From: Liquidambar formosana
Taxonomy: Eukaryota > Streptophyta > Magnoliopsida > Saxifragales > Altingiaceae
Length of the DNA: 64,000 bases
Reading direction: 5' to 3'
Assembly: GCA_039720395.1 (NCBI GenBank)
Contig: CM077821.1
Span: forward strand, 40,856,792-40,920,791
Shown: in pieces, positions 24,884-39,831 of the stretch
How positions within the stretch are numbered: position 1 is the first letter of the stretch
Layout of the letters: every line of letters starts with the position of its first letter
The notes under the pieces: generated by a model
Seen by the model: the letters and a program-made list of their open reading frames with translations, nothing else
What the model was told of the DNA's origin: nothing
The model's database searches: none
Program-made: the position numbers and the translations under genes

Positions 24884-27800
24884 TGCTTGAACTGAAATTT
24901 TCTTTTATATAATTGGTATGACTGATTTTACTGCAAAACCCTTTTGATACATACACGCACATGCACATACTCTGACTGAAGTCAGCAAGGCTTTAAATCT
25001 GAACTACGTGGGGTTGGCTACGTTGGATCTTCATTGCCATTTAGCTCTACTTGAGATGAATGTACAGGTCAAAGATGTCCATTTGGTATAAACATTGAAA
25101 GTGACCCCATGCAGCTTTTAAAGACAACTTATGCTTGCATTTTAAGTACATGCACATTTTTATCCTTAGAATATAGAGACAAATTTATTTTTCCCCTTAA
25201 CCCTGAAATTCCCCCCCACCCCCAGCCCCCACCAATAGGAGTGGAGATGTTTGCAATTTGCAGAACCTTGGGAGTGTTTCGATGTCTCAGGGAAATGGAA
25301 TCATTACATAGTGTTTTACATTAGAAATGAGTTGATTTTTATTTTGTTTTCCATACATGCAGCCATCATTTATTTTGTAGTATGTATAAAATCATTTTAG
25401 GAGTTCAAGAAGTGACACATTGATGCTACTGATTATTATTATTATTCTTTGTTTTTTGTTAATTTTGTTTGGTAGAGAGGAGTTGGTTGTGAGCAGTGTG
25501 AGAATTGCTTTCACACCCATTTCTGGATCAATTTTCTTATAATAGGGAAAATCCGGGTGCTTAGCTGGTTATCATCATTTGAATTACTTTTTGTGGAGTT
25601 TCCGTAATTTCTTTGACTTTTGCTTTGATCTATCAATCAGTTGAGGTCCCCCCCCCCACCCCCCACCTGGCCTGCGGTTTGGAATTAATTAAGAGTTACA
25701 AATTTATTGTTTTAGGAGCCTGGTAGCTTCTCTTCCTTCCTCTTTTATTTATTTATTTATCGGCAAAAAAAGTGAAATTTCATTCAAAAATGAAAGAGTA
25801 CAATGGAGAACGAGAATTCTTACATAGAAAACAAAAATGAAAGAAAACATTACGTCTCACACACAGCCCTCCAATCTGACCTAATAACAAACAACAGGAT
25901 CCCAACAAAATCCTTAGAGACCGAAGCCCAGAAAGAAGCCAAAAAACCAGCCCTCTCGCACAGGCTCCAAATTTCCTTGTTCTTATCATCAAAGATTCTA
26001 TTATTTCTCTCCAACCAAATAACCCAAAAGATGGCCAAAACAGAATAGATTCACAAAGTCTCACCCCAAGCCTCTAAAATCAATAGCAAACATGTTATGG
26101 CATGAAACAGGAGCATCCCAACATAAACCAGCCACCTGAAAGAGCTTATTCCACACAGTCTTCGCTACCCTGCAATGCAAAAAGAAGTGATATAAACTCT
26201 CCCTCCATCTCTCAATACCTTAAAATTTTCCTTTTGTTTCTCAGTCCTGCTAATTTTTTCCCAAGATGGTAATTTTTCATTCTAAGCAATGCAACATTGC
26301 GTTCATGGCTATTGGCTGGTAATTTGATGTATTCTTCAGTAAGCTTGGCTGAGGATCAAGATTATGATGAATGTTTTATTATCTTTCCTTTTTAGCAACG
26401 GTACCACTTGAGAACTTGGAATCAAGCATGCAGCGTGTCTCTTTGGAGTAGTTATACTACCTCCTGCCTAATTATCTACAAAAGGGCGAGAATATTTGTT
26501 TTAGTTTTATTGTAGTAGCTTTTTAAGCAATTTGAAATTCTTTTCCTCTCACATTGTGTTGGCGAGGAGAAGCTTATTCTTAACATATGTAGTGAGATGA
26601 TCATTTGACGTATTTCAATTTCTTTTAGAATAAAAGATTCCTATGTTGTGACTAGTCCACCCTTTGCTTTCTTTGTGTAGGATTTTCTCACATTGTCAAG
26701 AAATTAAAGGACCTTGTGCCAGTTTTAATCAATTGTTTCCAAGAATTTATTCCGTTGGTTCATAATATGCCACTACTCGATGCACAATCATTTGATTGTA
26801 TGCTCTGCATACTTCAGAGCATAGATTTCGCAGTCAAGTTCTTGGTTTATGGGATTGGCAAGTTCGAACCAGAATTGCATGTTTCAATACCTTCTGTTGA
26901 AGGACCTAATTTCACCATGTATGATCAAGCTGTATCGCAAGTATTAATGAAGAAGTTATTAATTGTGTTTCCCCTCAGTCCAATGCATCAGCTTTCAGAA
27001 AAGGTATGATATTCATCTGCCTTTTAATTTCTATTCTTTGCTTGGTCCTGGTCTTTGCTCCCAATGGATTTTTTAATTTCTATTCTTTGCTCGGTACTGG
27101 TCTTCTTATCCATTTGTCATTGTATAACCCCATTGCTTATTAGGGTTTGTTCGTTTGCTGAAAGTTAAAACTCTCGAGAATCTTGAACTCTGAGAATTCA
27201 AATTCTTGAGAGTTAACAATCTGTTGTTCAGATGGTAATGAGAATTCTAAGGTCATATATATATGTATATATATATGTATATATATATGTATATTCTTAA
27301 TGTATACTCCCTCTGTTGCACAATGATAGGCCATTTTTGCTACTTTTGTTGTCTCAAAATGTTTGTCCACTTTGAAAAGTCAAATAATAAATTTTTTGAA
27401 CTTTCCTATACTACCCTTTATTATTTCAACAATTATTTTCAACACAAAACCAAATCCCAATCAGGAGGAGTATTTTTGGGAAGAAAAAGTTTAATGGGGA
27501 ACAAGTCAATGCATTGATGGCTTTTCTTAATCTGCGTGTTTTTTCAAAGATGGCCTATCCTCTTGGGACGTAGGGAGTATATTATTAAAGAAGAGGTGAG
27601 AGATTATTTATTAATAGATCTTTAACAAATTCTATATCAAAACAGCCTATGATCTAGCCTGGGAGCAAGTTTACAAGATTCAGAGACAGAAAGCATTCTT
27701 GCAGAGATATCAAAACAGCCACATATCTCAACAAAAGCTTGAACCTTTTGTTGTTAAATCCGAGATTTCAAGAGATTGATCAAATGGGTTTTTGGTGTGA

Positions 27801-30094
27801 GATTCTAGAAACCAAGATTTCAACAGCAAAAACCAAAAAATAAAGACCCAGGGAAAAGGAAAAAAAAAAAAACCCACCAAAAGCTATCAAGAAAAACCGA
27901 GCAAAAAAGCTTTAGTTTTCTGGGGACATCAACCAGAATCTTAAATCTGTAAAAATATCTCAAAATGAGAACAAGTCCAGACAAGAGAACCCAATATCTA
28001 GAGGGGAAAAAGAGAAGAGAAGAGAATGATGCTGGGTTGTATACTCATATGGACAGACTGCTATAATATATTCTTTTGGATTTCACATGTCAATTGTAAC
28101 ATGTGGGATTTAGCAATTCGATCCACGTTAGATGAGATTTGTATCTCCTACGGATTATGAGAATTGAATATTCTGAGAAATTAAAATCTCGATGTTTAAG
28201 CGAAACAAAAAATTGTTTTTTTTATTAGTTCTCGAGCATTTACAGTTCCCATCCCTAAATCCCTTGAAATGAACAGGCCCTTAATTGCTTTAGATTCCCC
28301 CTTTTCTATTTCCTAGTAAACATGGAAAACTAAAATGCTCAGCAAATGTTTATGGTTGACAACTTGACATTTATGCATTTAGTAGCTTTGGTTGTTGCAA
28401 TGTTTGTAATAAAAAAAATGTGATCGTGTAAGGGAAGATATTCAAAATATGTTTGAATACAGAGTTCAGGAAATGCACTATTTGACTAAAATATGTATTG
28501 GTCTACCTCACATAACAGCCTTGTGTCCCAAAAATCCAAATTTTCACTTACTCCAATTTTCATTTGAAAACTCCCAATTTTAAGCAAAACGCCCTTAACT
28601 CATCATGATAGAGGTTTCTTTAGGGCAGTTCAGTATATGTGAATCAAGTATAAGACAATCTTTCTACTTAGGAGGGTAACCTTAATCAAAAGCACTCTCA
28701 CAAGCATTCCAACATATTTTTTTGTCTGCTCAAAATTCCCACTTTAGTGGCTAATAGATTGGAGAAAATTCAAAGGGAATGTTTATGGGCTGGCGTAGGG
28801 GAGGGGTTCTAATTTCATTTGATGGATTTGGAGACTAGTTGTTCACCAAAGAAGGTGAGTGGTTTAGGTTTTGGGTCTCCTAACGTAATGAAGCAAGTAT
28901 TACTTGGCAAATGGAATTGAATGTTCGCTTTGGAAAAGATTGTCTTTGGGGAAGAGTCATTGCTTGGAAATATGGTCTTCTTGATGGGGATTAGTGCACT
29001 GGTGATGTGAGAGGAAACTGTGGGGTGAATCTTTGGAAGGCTGTCATGAAAGGTTTTGATAATTTCGCGATGTGGGTGAAATTCAAGGTGAGAGGAGGAA
29101 ATAAGGCGAGATTTTGGTTGGAATCTTTGTGAAGTAGTCAAGTAGTGATTCCTTTATTAACATCTTGGATTTGTATGCTATTGCTAATAACAAGAAGGCT
29201 AGGGTGAGTGATTACGTGGGTGTTTGGTTAGGAATGCATTAGGATCTGGTCCTTGTCGTTGTTTCCAAGATTGGGACTTAGAAAATGATTCTCTTTTTAG
29301 ATTTGCTTTATTCTCTGTTAGATCCTTTTATTCCCCCCTAATCTCTTGGAGGGGTTAGGGATGCGGAGCATTTCCTGGAAAAGAGGATTTGGGGTATTTG
29401 TAGGCCATCAAAGGTGCATTCTTTGTGTGGAACTGTGGATAGCTACAAAGGATAAATGTCTCATGGATGATAATTTGATGAGTAGATGTTGGTGTGTGCC
29501 AAATAGATGTAGTTTATGCAAATGTGTGGAGGAGATGGTGGGTCATATTTTTATTAATTTTCATTTCACTCGGGCTTTCATTTTGTTTCTTTGGATAGGG
29601 TTCTTTGGGTGTTACCTTATTTGGTGAGAAATTTTTTGTGTGGTTGGATCCAAGCCTCAAAGGTGGGGATAAAAGGGGAAGGTTATTTGGGGGAATGATA
29701 CCTCTTTGCCTTGTGGATTATTTGGATGGAAAGAAACAGAAAAGGATTTAAAGAGAAGCAATTGGTTGAGAAGATTAAGGAGGTTCTCCCTAAGCCCCCT
29801 TTTCCTTTTTCTTTAGTTTGGAACTTGCAACGTTGCAAATAGTGTCCTTTTTGAAGTTTTTGGATTATTGTAATAGGGCCTTACTTTTTTTATTTATTTC
29901 AAAAAGTAATAAGTATTATACTCCTTGCAAAGTGGATTTGTCTATCAAAATATATATATATATATAAAGCTTTGATCATGTCCTGGATATCCCGTACGAT
30001 CACAACCCTCCATAAGCGACACGCACGCGCGTGTGTCATCCACAGATGGCTATGATCGAACGGGATAGTCTGGGATATCCCGCACTTGAACAGC

Positions 30095-30164
<70 letters not shown>

Positions 30165-30643
30165 TACAAGTTTCAACCTCTATTCTTTGGTTTGTTGGAC
30201 ATTAATTATGTAACTTTTGGTTGGCCAATACACAAGTTAGTCAATGACCTTTTGGTATGATGATTTTATTTCATTGTGTTTTTATTTATTATTTTATATT
30301 CTTATATTGCATTGTTATTGTATTTGTGGCATGTTTTAATCTTTCTTGGTCTTCAAACATTAAGTGTTGCGTTGTTTGTTGTTTTAAACCCCAAGGAGTA
30401 GCTTAGTTGGCAAGTGACCACGATCCCCACACAATTTTTTTTAAAAAAATTTCAATTTTGTATATGAAATTTAAATTAATTACATATTGGCCCCACTATT
30501 ATTTTATTTTTTTAAAATTTCCTCCTTAATATCAATTTTATCATTTTCCTCCACCACAAAATTTTTGATAAAAAAATAAATTGTGTACAATTGCCTCATT
30601 TTTTTCGTAAATACTCACTCAATATTGCTCAAATTCATAACAC

Positions 30644-30681
<38 letters not shown>

Positions 30682-33600
30682 GGCACACAAAAATATCTAT
30701 TAATTTACTTGAACGTCGTGAGCAAGTAAACTAATAGGATGTAATAAGTTTGTTATCCCATTGTTGCGCTCTAATATAAAACACTATCAACCAAACAAAA
30801 CCTTGAAAAGAAAAATTGTAAATAAAGATCGCCCCCATTAAGGTAAATTCCTGGCTCCGCCATTGGGACCATGCCTCAGGAAGCGGATTTTGAGTTTGAC
30901 TCTTGCTAAGCCCTCGGGGCCACCCAAATAAGGTTTCCATGGTTCTCATGGGCTTGGGTCTTACCTAGTCCATGTGGGTTGTGGGGTCTTAGTGTCTTAC
31001 ATGGCCTTGGAGTTTGGTTGAAGGGTTTCTGATGAGATTCCCTCCAACATATCAATGCTTCATACGAGAAAATGCAAGAAAGAGAGAAAAAAATGAAGGA
31101 AAATCAAGTAAACTCTCATTTCTAGAGAGAGACAGAGCTTAAAGCTCTCCTTATCAAAAAAAAAAAAAAAAAAAAAAGAGCTTAAAGCTCTAAGTACAAG
31201 TACAAGTTGTTACAATTCTATTAAAATGATCAAAACTGACTAAACCAACTCTAATCGACCTATTTATATAGAAATACAAGCCACAATTACTAAAATACCC
31301 CTATACAACCTAACTAACTAACCATATAGACTAATACAAGCTAATACAAACTAATATATGCTACTTATAAGCTAATACAAATTATTAGTAGCTTATATCT
31401 CGGCACATTAGTGTCCTCGTTATAAAAAGGTGTTACGTTGTTTCAATAAAACACTTTATGAAGCTTATGTTACTACAACCTCCTTTTATTTTGAACAGCA
31501 ACAAAGAGGATATTATTAATAATAAAAAGAAAGATTACAAATGGGGTACTACAACCTCCTAATAGCCTTGGGGGAAGGGTTTTTTATTTTATTTTATTTT
31601 TTCTGCTAAACGCACAAAAATAAACACACTCACACTACACAACAATGGGGAAGCCCACTGAATGCTTGGAGGAAGGGGTTGAAGCGGAGAGATTTCTGGT
31701 GAAAGAGGTGTTGGAGAATTTTTCTCCGTTCAAATGGAGGGCAGCCTGCGGTAAATGCCTAATGGTTCATTTGGTTAGTAGAGGTTGTGTCATTCCAGGT
31801 TGATGTTCCATTTGTAAGTGTAATGAAGAATCAGTGGATCATCTCTTCATTGCTCAATAGCTAGGGAGCCTTTGCTCTTTCATTTTCCTTGTTCAAGATC
31901 ACGTGGAGTTGCTTAAATTTGTGAAGGATATTTTTAGTGTTTGAATATTACAACTCAAAAAGAAGGAGAGGGTGGTAATTTGGAAGCTGACCTGTACCTT
32001 GTCTCCTTTGGTGTGTTTGGAACGAGAGGAATAAAAGAATTATGAAAATGAGGAAATTTCTGTGCTTAAACTCAAAGGGGTTTTCCATAGATCGCTTTAT
32101 TTTTGATGCTCTTCCAGTATATTTGTGTATAATACAACTGTCTTTTTAATTTTTGAATTTTTGTTATCCTTGTTAATCTTTGTAGATTTTGTTTACTTCC
32201 CACATAGTGGATTTGGCCCTTCTTTGTTTTTAGTATTTATCTTACTTATACAAAAGTAAGAGTTGTGTTATGTTTGCACATTAGTAACTTCAAGTCCTAA
32301 AACTTGAGGTGTCTTTATAAAACCTCAATTTCAAGGAATTGAAGTTTCTGGATGAGACACCTTAAATTTTATAATTTGGATAAGACTTGCGTTGGATAAT
32401 AGACATCTTGTTGTAAATTCTAATGTAATGCCTTTCTTCTTTGTAGTAGATTTGTATTTTTAGATGGATCTTACATTCTCAATTATATTGAAAGTCATCT
32501 TTTAACTATGCTTCCTGTTAATTTAGCTTGAATTGATCTATTTATTTATTTTTTTTTTGTTTCTCTTGGCAGGTTGATGACAGATATTTCACTTTGAACA
32601 TTGTTATTACAGAAATATTTTTGCACTTTAGTGAATGGATCCGCCCTCCTGCTGGTTTGTTGGAAAAATTTCTTGAATTCATCGAGAGTGTGCTGTCTGG
32701 AGAGGTCAGATTCTTGCAGTTTTTATTTCTAGAATTTTTAGAAAATGGATGGTCTGGGAAGTTTTGTATCTTCTAGCATTATTTTTAGAATACATTGAAA
32801 AGTATTTAGGAATTTGAAAATTCAAGTAGACTGGAAAAAATTCCTTTAAGGAAGGGGGTGGGGTGGGGTGGTCATTTTTTTCATTGCTTCCAGAATTGTT
32901 TGTTAATGTGATCCTGTGTCCCCTTTTCTCTTAATCTACTCAAAGAAAAAAATGATTTTTTTTTTTCCCTATTGAGAAGCTGGTACTTCGTTGAGGCACT
33001 GCTCAGTCTCCTGAAGATTTTTGCTGGCTTTAATTTTTCTAAAACCTTTTGTTTTCAATATTAATCCGAGGAGGACAAATTTAATAAACTCACTTACTCA
33101 CTACTATCTCTGATTGTGATTCTGCTTTCTTCCCTATATATTATGATCTTCCCCTAGGTGGTAACTGTGCTGATGGCTTTTGGGATGTTTCTTCTACTTG
33201 CTAACTAACCACCATTTTTTTGGCGGTAATATAAAAGAACATCACAAGGCTTAAACAAGAGATATCCTGAAAGAGTTAGTTTGGGAGAACATAGCAGACC
33301 TAGCAAGATTTTGCACAGGGCTGGTTATATCACTATCAACTAGTATAAAAACAATAACCACTTTAAAACTCTCTCCCACTCCCCTCCCCCCCCCCCCCCC
33401 CCTTTCTCTCTCTTTCTCTCTCTCCCTTAATTTTTGTGTGTGTGGAATCACTCTTATCAAAGGCACCCTCTCCAATGTTCCTTTCTACCAACTTTCCATG
33501 TTTGAACTCCCCTTCAAAGTTGCTTCATCTAGAGAAGTACTAGTGTGCTTTTCTTTGGTCTGGGTCTGAGGATTTAGAATATTCATTTGGTTTATTAGTC

Positions 33601-36600
33601 CCAGGTTTGTCACCTTAGACAGAAAGCGATCTAGGAATTAGACCATTTGGTGTAGCAGCTAATTGGCTTTGGAGATTTCTCTTGAGACCTCAAATATAGG
33701 CAGCTCCATAACGGTTGGGATGCTAAGATAGTTAGTATGGTCAATATTTACTGCACGTACAAGTTATCACCTAGATTGAGTTCCTTAAGTCGAACCATAT
33801 TAAATTTGGTGTTAGTGTCAACTATTTGAATTAGATTTTAGTTCTCCCTTTTGTTGCCTTTATTCTTCCAACCCCAAGCAAGCTGAAATTGTGGAGTGTT
33901 GTTTGCTTATCCCCTTGGCATTACTTGGAATTTGATTTTTCGGAGAAACTTTAGAAATATGAGGTGAGATGCCAAATTAGCTGTTAGAGTAATTCATTGT
34001 TGTCCTTGCAAATCCATCTCATGGTGTTGTCATGAATTATCTCATCATATTAGGCTCATAATGGGCGGCAGGACTAGCATTTGGTTGTCGGAAGATTTAT
34101 TGTGGGTCGGTATCATTTTAAAGACTTCCTTTCCTTGCCTCCATCATTTGTTAACATCTAAAGGGGCTCCTATTATTGGTATTGTGTTTAGTTCCTGTGA
34201 TTTACTTCAATGGAAGTTCAATACTCCACAAATCCTAGTGATAGAGAGTTTAACAAGGGTTGTTTCCTTATTTAAGCTTTGGATGGATTCCACTTCTATT
34301 CTTTTCTTGTTGAGAGATGTTGGTGACTAGGAAGTAATAGCTTTTTCTTATCCAAGTCATGCTCCTTTTTCTTGATTATGGATGGTACTTTTCCTCTCAA
34401 TTCTAGCCAGCTAAATTATTTTAGAAGGTTAAAGTTTCTACTAAAGTTAAGGCTTTGGCTTGGTCTATAGGCCTAAAAGAAACCTTGAGTTTATTTATGT
34501 TTGTTTTGTGTTGGAGGAATGGAGAGACAAATGATCACTTGTTTTTGGTCTTGTAAGAGGGTCTTCAACAAAATCATTGCATCACTTTGGTTTGGGCCTC
34601 AAACCATTGCCATTTTATCACACTTCTCTCTTAGACATTGTAAGATATTGGGTGGCTATGAACCATTGAACTTTTGTACTTCTAGTCTTTAGCTCACTCC
34701 ATATGGATTTCTCATGCTCCACATATTGGAGGTCTGTGACATGATGATTTTGTCAACATGTTTTTCCTTCCTCGGACTGGCAGTATGGGCCAACTCGTGT
34801 TTGGAAAAACTTGTTTCTATTTGGTGGGATCATAGTCAATAGGACTCTGTTATTTTGTTGTTTTGGGAAGGAAAGCTAACAATGGGTCGTGGTAGTACTT
34901 TTACTTGATTGATGAGTTGAGATTTCACTGGAAGGGGTGAGAAGGTTTGCATTTATTTCCGGGAGAGCTAATGAGGAGGCTGACTATTCTGGAATTTTTG
35001 GGTGCTTAATCATTTTCATTCCAGCTCTGGCTTTTATTCTTCTTCTTCTTCTTCTTCTTCTTCTTCATCTTTGGTTCTTCTTTCTTTCTTTCTTTCTTTC
35101 TTTTTTTTTCCTTGTTTTTCTTCTCTTTACCTTTTCTTTATTTTCCATGGTCATCTTTCCTTTTTCCCTTAGAGCATCTCCAACCATGTGAGCTAAAAAA
35201 GGTGTGCTATTGCTATTTTAGCACATGCTACAGTACCAAATGCTATAATTTAGCACAAGTTGCTCCAATGGTGCAAATAATGTCTAATGTGCTATTTTTT
35301 GCCACAACCTCAATTCCCTCTATTTTTTATAAACTACCAATTACCATCTTCCAACCTCTATTATTCCAACCCACAAAAATTTGTAAAAAAAAAAACCAAA
35401 AAAAAAAAACAAAAAAACAATGATTTGTGCTGGTCCAATTGGTAGAGAAAGAGGTGTGATGAAAAGGGATGGCCACAATTATGGTCTGACTTTCAATCTA
35501 CTTTTTTCACATGGACTGACTTTTTTTTAATTTTTTTATGCTCTTTCACATGGGAAATCAAACACAGATATCACATATAAACATCCCTCCCCAAAAGCCC
35601 TCTTTCTTTCTCTTTCTCAATCAGGCAGATTTCACTTTATCTCATATCTTCTCTCCCCAAAAAACATATAGAGACCCCTCAATCTCACGTACTCTCCCCA
35701 CACGTTCTCTGCCCCAAAAAGCATATTTAGCTCTCTCTCTCTCTATAGTCTATACCCATATCAAGATTCGTATCCCTCTTCCTCTGCCACACGTTCTCTG
35801 CCCTAAAATCTCTCTGTCTCTCTCTCTTCTTACCAGATGCTTCCTTCCGGATCCATCTCCCTCTCCCCTCTTCTATCTCACACATCATTTTCCCCTTAGA
35901 TCTCTCTCTCTCCATATCAAACCTCATCAGAGCAGCACCGTACAGGTTCCATGGGTAGAATGAGAGAAAAAAGCTGAAGGGAATATGGGTAAAATTGGGG
36001 GTAGATCTGCATCAGGCGGGAGTGAAGTTTATGTGCAAAGCCTTTGGCCGAGAACGCTTAGCGATTTCCTTTTTGTGGTGGAGAGCCTTTTTGGTGGCTT
36101 CGCGATTGGAGTCGAGGTATCGAAGGCCTTCGAAGAGAACGAAGCAGCTCAGAGCAGCGCTGGTAGCGTACAACAACAGGTCCTGCAAGAGCTTCCTCTC
36201 CCTTGGATTGATGGCTATTAAAAAAGGGTATTGAGATGCCGGGGAAATTGAGATGCTTGAAAAAGGGGTATGTTTTTCTTTTATTTTTTTTTATATAAGA
36301 TTTCAGTATTATTTTGGAAAATATTGTATTTATTTATGGGTTGGTTGTTTGATTACTGAGAAGTGAGAATATTTTGAAAGAGAAATGGAGGAAGAGAAAA
36401 TTTTTATTTTTCAGAGGTGTTTGGTTGTTGAGAAATGGTGGGAAAACTGATTGTTGATGTTTGGTTGTTGAGAAATGGTGGGAAAACTGATGTGGCAAAT
36501 ATAGCAATAGCTCATCCTTGTGCTATATTTGGCACAAGGGTGAGCTATTGCTATATTTAGCACATGTATTTAGCTCACCATTGGAGCATCCCAGCCTGTG

Positions 36601-38392
36601 CTAAATGCTATAATATAGCAATAGCACACCATATAGCTCACGGTTGGAGATGCTCTTAGAGGAGATTTCATCCCCATTTTTGTATCTTCGTTTATTTGTG
36701 AATTTCTTACTTATTAGAAAAAGGGGGATGATCTGATGGTTACATATTTTCATATTTTCATGTTAAGAGTGCTGAAAGAGCAAGGTCTCCAACTTCTAAT
36801 GGTGTCTACAAGAGGCTTTTCTCATTGAAGTCTTTGTTCAATTAAACTGATGAAGACATCAGTACAATGAGCCTGTTGGCCTTGCACTCATGTACCATGT
36901 CCTAGAGTTAGGGTCTCCTGTTCTTGTTGTGTACATCTTTGGTCCATTTCTTTCAATTAAAATTGTAATAGAATCATCAATGTTTTTCCTTTTGGAATGA
37001 TGAAAGCAAGAGCGTGCATGGCTTCTATAGGTTTATGAGGCGAATTAGTGATTTAATTTTCTGGATTTTTGAAGTAGTTGTGAGTCACCAAAAAATATTA
37101 GCCAATTTAAATAAAATTCTAATTCTTTGCTTAATTCTCCATTTTTGTCACATGTTTAACTGAAATTGTATGAAATTTCTAACTTCCAGAAATTTTGGCC
37201 TATAGGAACATTCCTGCATATTTTACCCTGGAATCTTCCCTGGGTTGGGGAGGAATTTTTCCAGAAATCATGCTTACTATGACCCTCCCAATTTTTCCAG
37301 TTACACCATCATCAGGAAGGAAAAAAAAAAAAAGGAACCCAACATTTTCTGAAATATCACAAAATTCCGGCTCAATTTTAAACCATGGTGCATATCCTGT
37401 TGGGAAAGCCAGAAGTATTGATCAACTATAATTACTTCCTTAATGCAAGATGGCCTTCATAAACAAGGGAAATTAGATTTGGGTAGTTGGTTTCCCAACT
37501 GCAAACCTCGCCATAGTTTATATTTGAACTTTGATTCTTCATAATAACTATTTTCACTGTTGAGGGTAAAAGAAGGAAAGTGTCTGGTAATGCTAGATAT
37601 CATTGTCTGTTTTCTGCGATCTCTCACAGATTTTCTCAAATCCTTGGAATGATTTTTTGTTTTTATTTTTATTTTTTTCTAAATAAAGCTTACTTCCCTG
37701 AATTGTAATGTAGCTTGTCGAGATGTTATGGTGTTTTCAGCTGAATGGCTCTTCCATATTGGTGATTGGAAATGAAACAGTAGATCCCTTAATACAATGA
37801 CATGTAATATATTATTTTGCAGAGTTGCAGTGGCACCCGGTCTGGTAGATCATTCCGCGAAAAGCATATCCTTTCACTTCTTCCATTTATTCCAAACCTC
37901 ATATCACAAGTGGCTAGCAATTGGAAGTCTCGTCTTCTTCAGGTTTGATTTGTGCTTCTAAAGTTGGTTGACTGCTAGAAGATTGTCTTTAGCAGATTAA
38001 CCTTTGATCCTTTTTTTTTTGGATGAGTGATCTTTTTTTTTTTTTTTTCAACCTCTTTACAAGCATGTCTGTTCAAACACTTAGGTCTTTGATGGTTTAT
38101 GTAATTCTAGTTTTTGGTTTTAGAGATTTAAATAATTCTGACATAATATAAATTACCATGATGATAATATTAGATAGTCAAAACTTTGATTGCAGGCATT
38201 TACCAAGGCTTTCAAGGATTGCAATCCAGAGTCTAAAATGAAATTGGCTTGCCTTTCTACTATAGAAGAAATGTTAATTCCCTGTAAGCACTTAGTTCCA
38301 TACTTTGATTCCTTTTCAAAAGAGAATTGCTCAAGGATATCTTAGCATCCCTTGGAAGCAATTAATCTAAATTGTCTTTACTCAAAAACACA

Positions 38393-38434
<42 letters not shown>

Positions 38435-39786
38435 TTATATATATGGGTTTTCTTAGCATGTGCCTTAAGGGCACATGTTAAGTTGCATTTAATGAGGCAA
38501 TCATTGCATGGAAAATGGTAAAAATGCATAGGGAACAGTGCAAATTGCTTAGAAAATTGTGGAAGTGCTTAGAAAACTGTGCAAATACATTTCCCCATGC
38601 AATTATTGCCTCATTAAATGAGGCTTAACATGTGCCCTAAGGGCACATGTTAACCCATATATATATATGCTTTTCTCTCTATCTGTCTATTTTTTTTTCC
38701 CTTTTTTAATTCCATTCCAAAATTTTCTGCACAAAACACAGAGGCATGACATGTGGTACCTCGATGTAAGTGAACCAGAAATATTAAGCCATGTGATTAC
38801 TTGGATAAGAGAGCTTCCTTTATTGCTAATTCAGCTTGGTGATAAGCACCCATTGTGTTCCCAGGTATGTACTTATTTTACTGTATGAACACTTGTTGGT
38901 GCTACAGATAGGTGTCAAGTCTAAAGTAAAAAAAATTGCCAGAAATGATGCAGTTAACAACTTGTAGCATTCTGTATTTCAGTATTTCCAAGGTCTCCCA
39001 TCTCCAAGTCTCATCACAATGGTATTTCTTCCCTTGAAATTTCAATGCTTTTTGCAGGTTGTGCTGCATCTTCAACTTTGCCTGGGACAACATGCTCTGC
39101 TGAACTCTTCCCTTGCACAAGAATATGACTACATGCAATACTCCTTGCTAGAGTTTTACAGTACTTCTCTAGATGGTAATAATAATCGAATCACAAAAGA
39201 ATTTTGTACCAATCAATCACACATCTGATCAATATAGCTTTTTTGTTAATTTTTTTCTCCTTATGTTACAGGAAGTATATGCTATGGTCCTTTCACAAGG
39301 CTTGGCAGAGATTCTCAGGAACTCTCCATTTGTTGCCTATATTATTTCTCCTCTTTGGACTCCCTGCTGCTTAAGTCACTAGCTTCTTGTTGCCTATGTG
39401 AGTTTTACATCTGTTTGTTCAAATCTACATTGGTTTAATTGTGTAGTTTCTTAGTTAGTTAGATGTAGTAGCAGGTTTCTCTTCATATCATTTCTTAGAC
39501 CATCTTGATGCTCTAGCATTTGATGCTTTTTTCAGTATGAACATAGATAAATGGGCTATTTTCAATTATGAATTATGGGTGCTTGTTTTTCACAATTTCA
39601 TGGTGATGTTTCTACCTCCTTCTAAGTTTCTCAGACACTTGGCATAGTTACGTCAAGCACCCCCATGTTTTTGACAGTCCACTGCACCCCCTATAGTTTG
39701 GCAGCCTAGTACTAAAACATTTTTACAATGCAGATTTTTTTTCTGCCCTTTTTCTTGTTTTTATGTTTGTTTCGTTCGTTTTTTTT

Positions 39787-39831
<45 letters not shown>

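Noticed and set aside
30098..30161. (AT)n tract as a cruciform-based regulatory site
   Set aside because: Ordinary intronic microsatellite with nothing else to support a function.
35538..35963. 141-codon open frame
   Set aside because: Serine/proline/leucine-rich translation of a CTCTCT-type stretch inside a transposon; not a supported protein.
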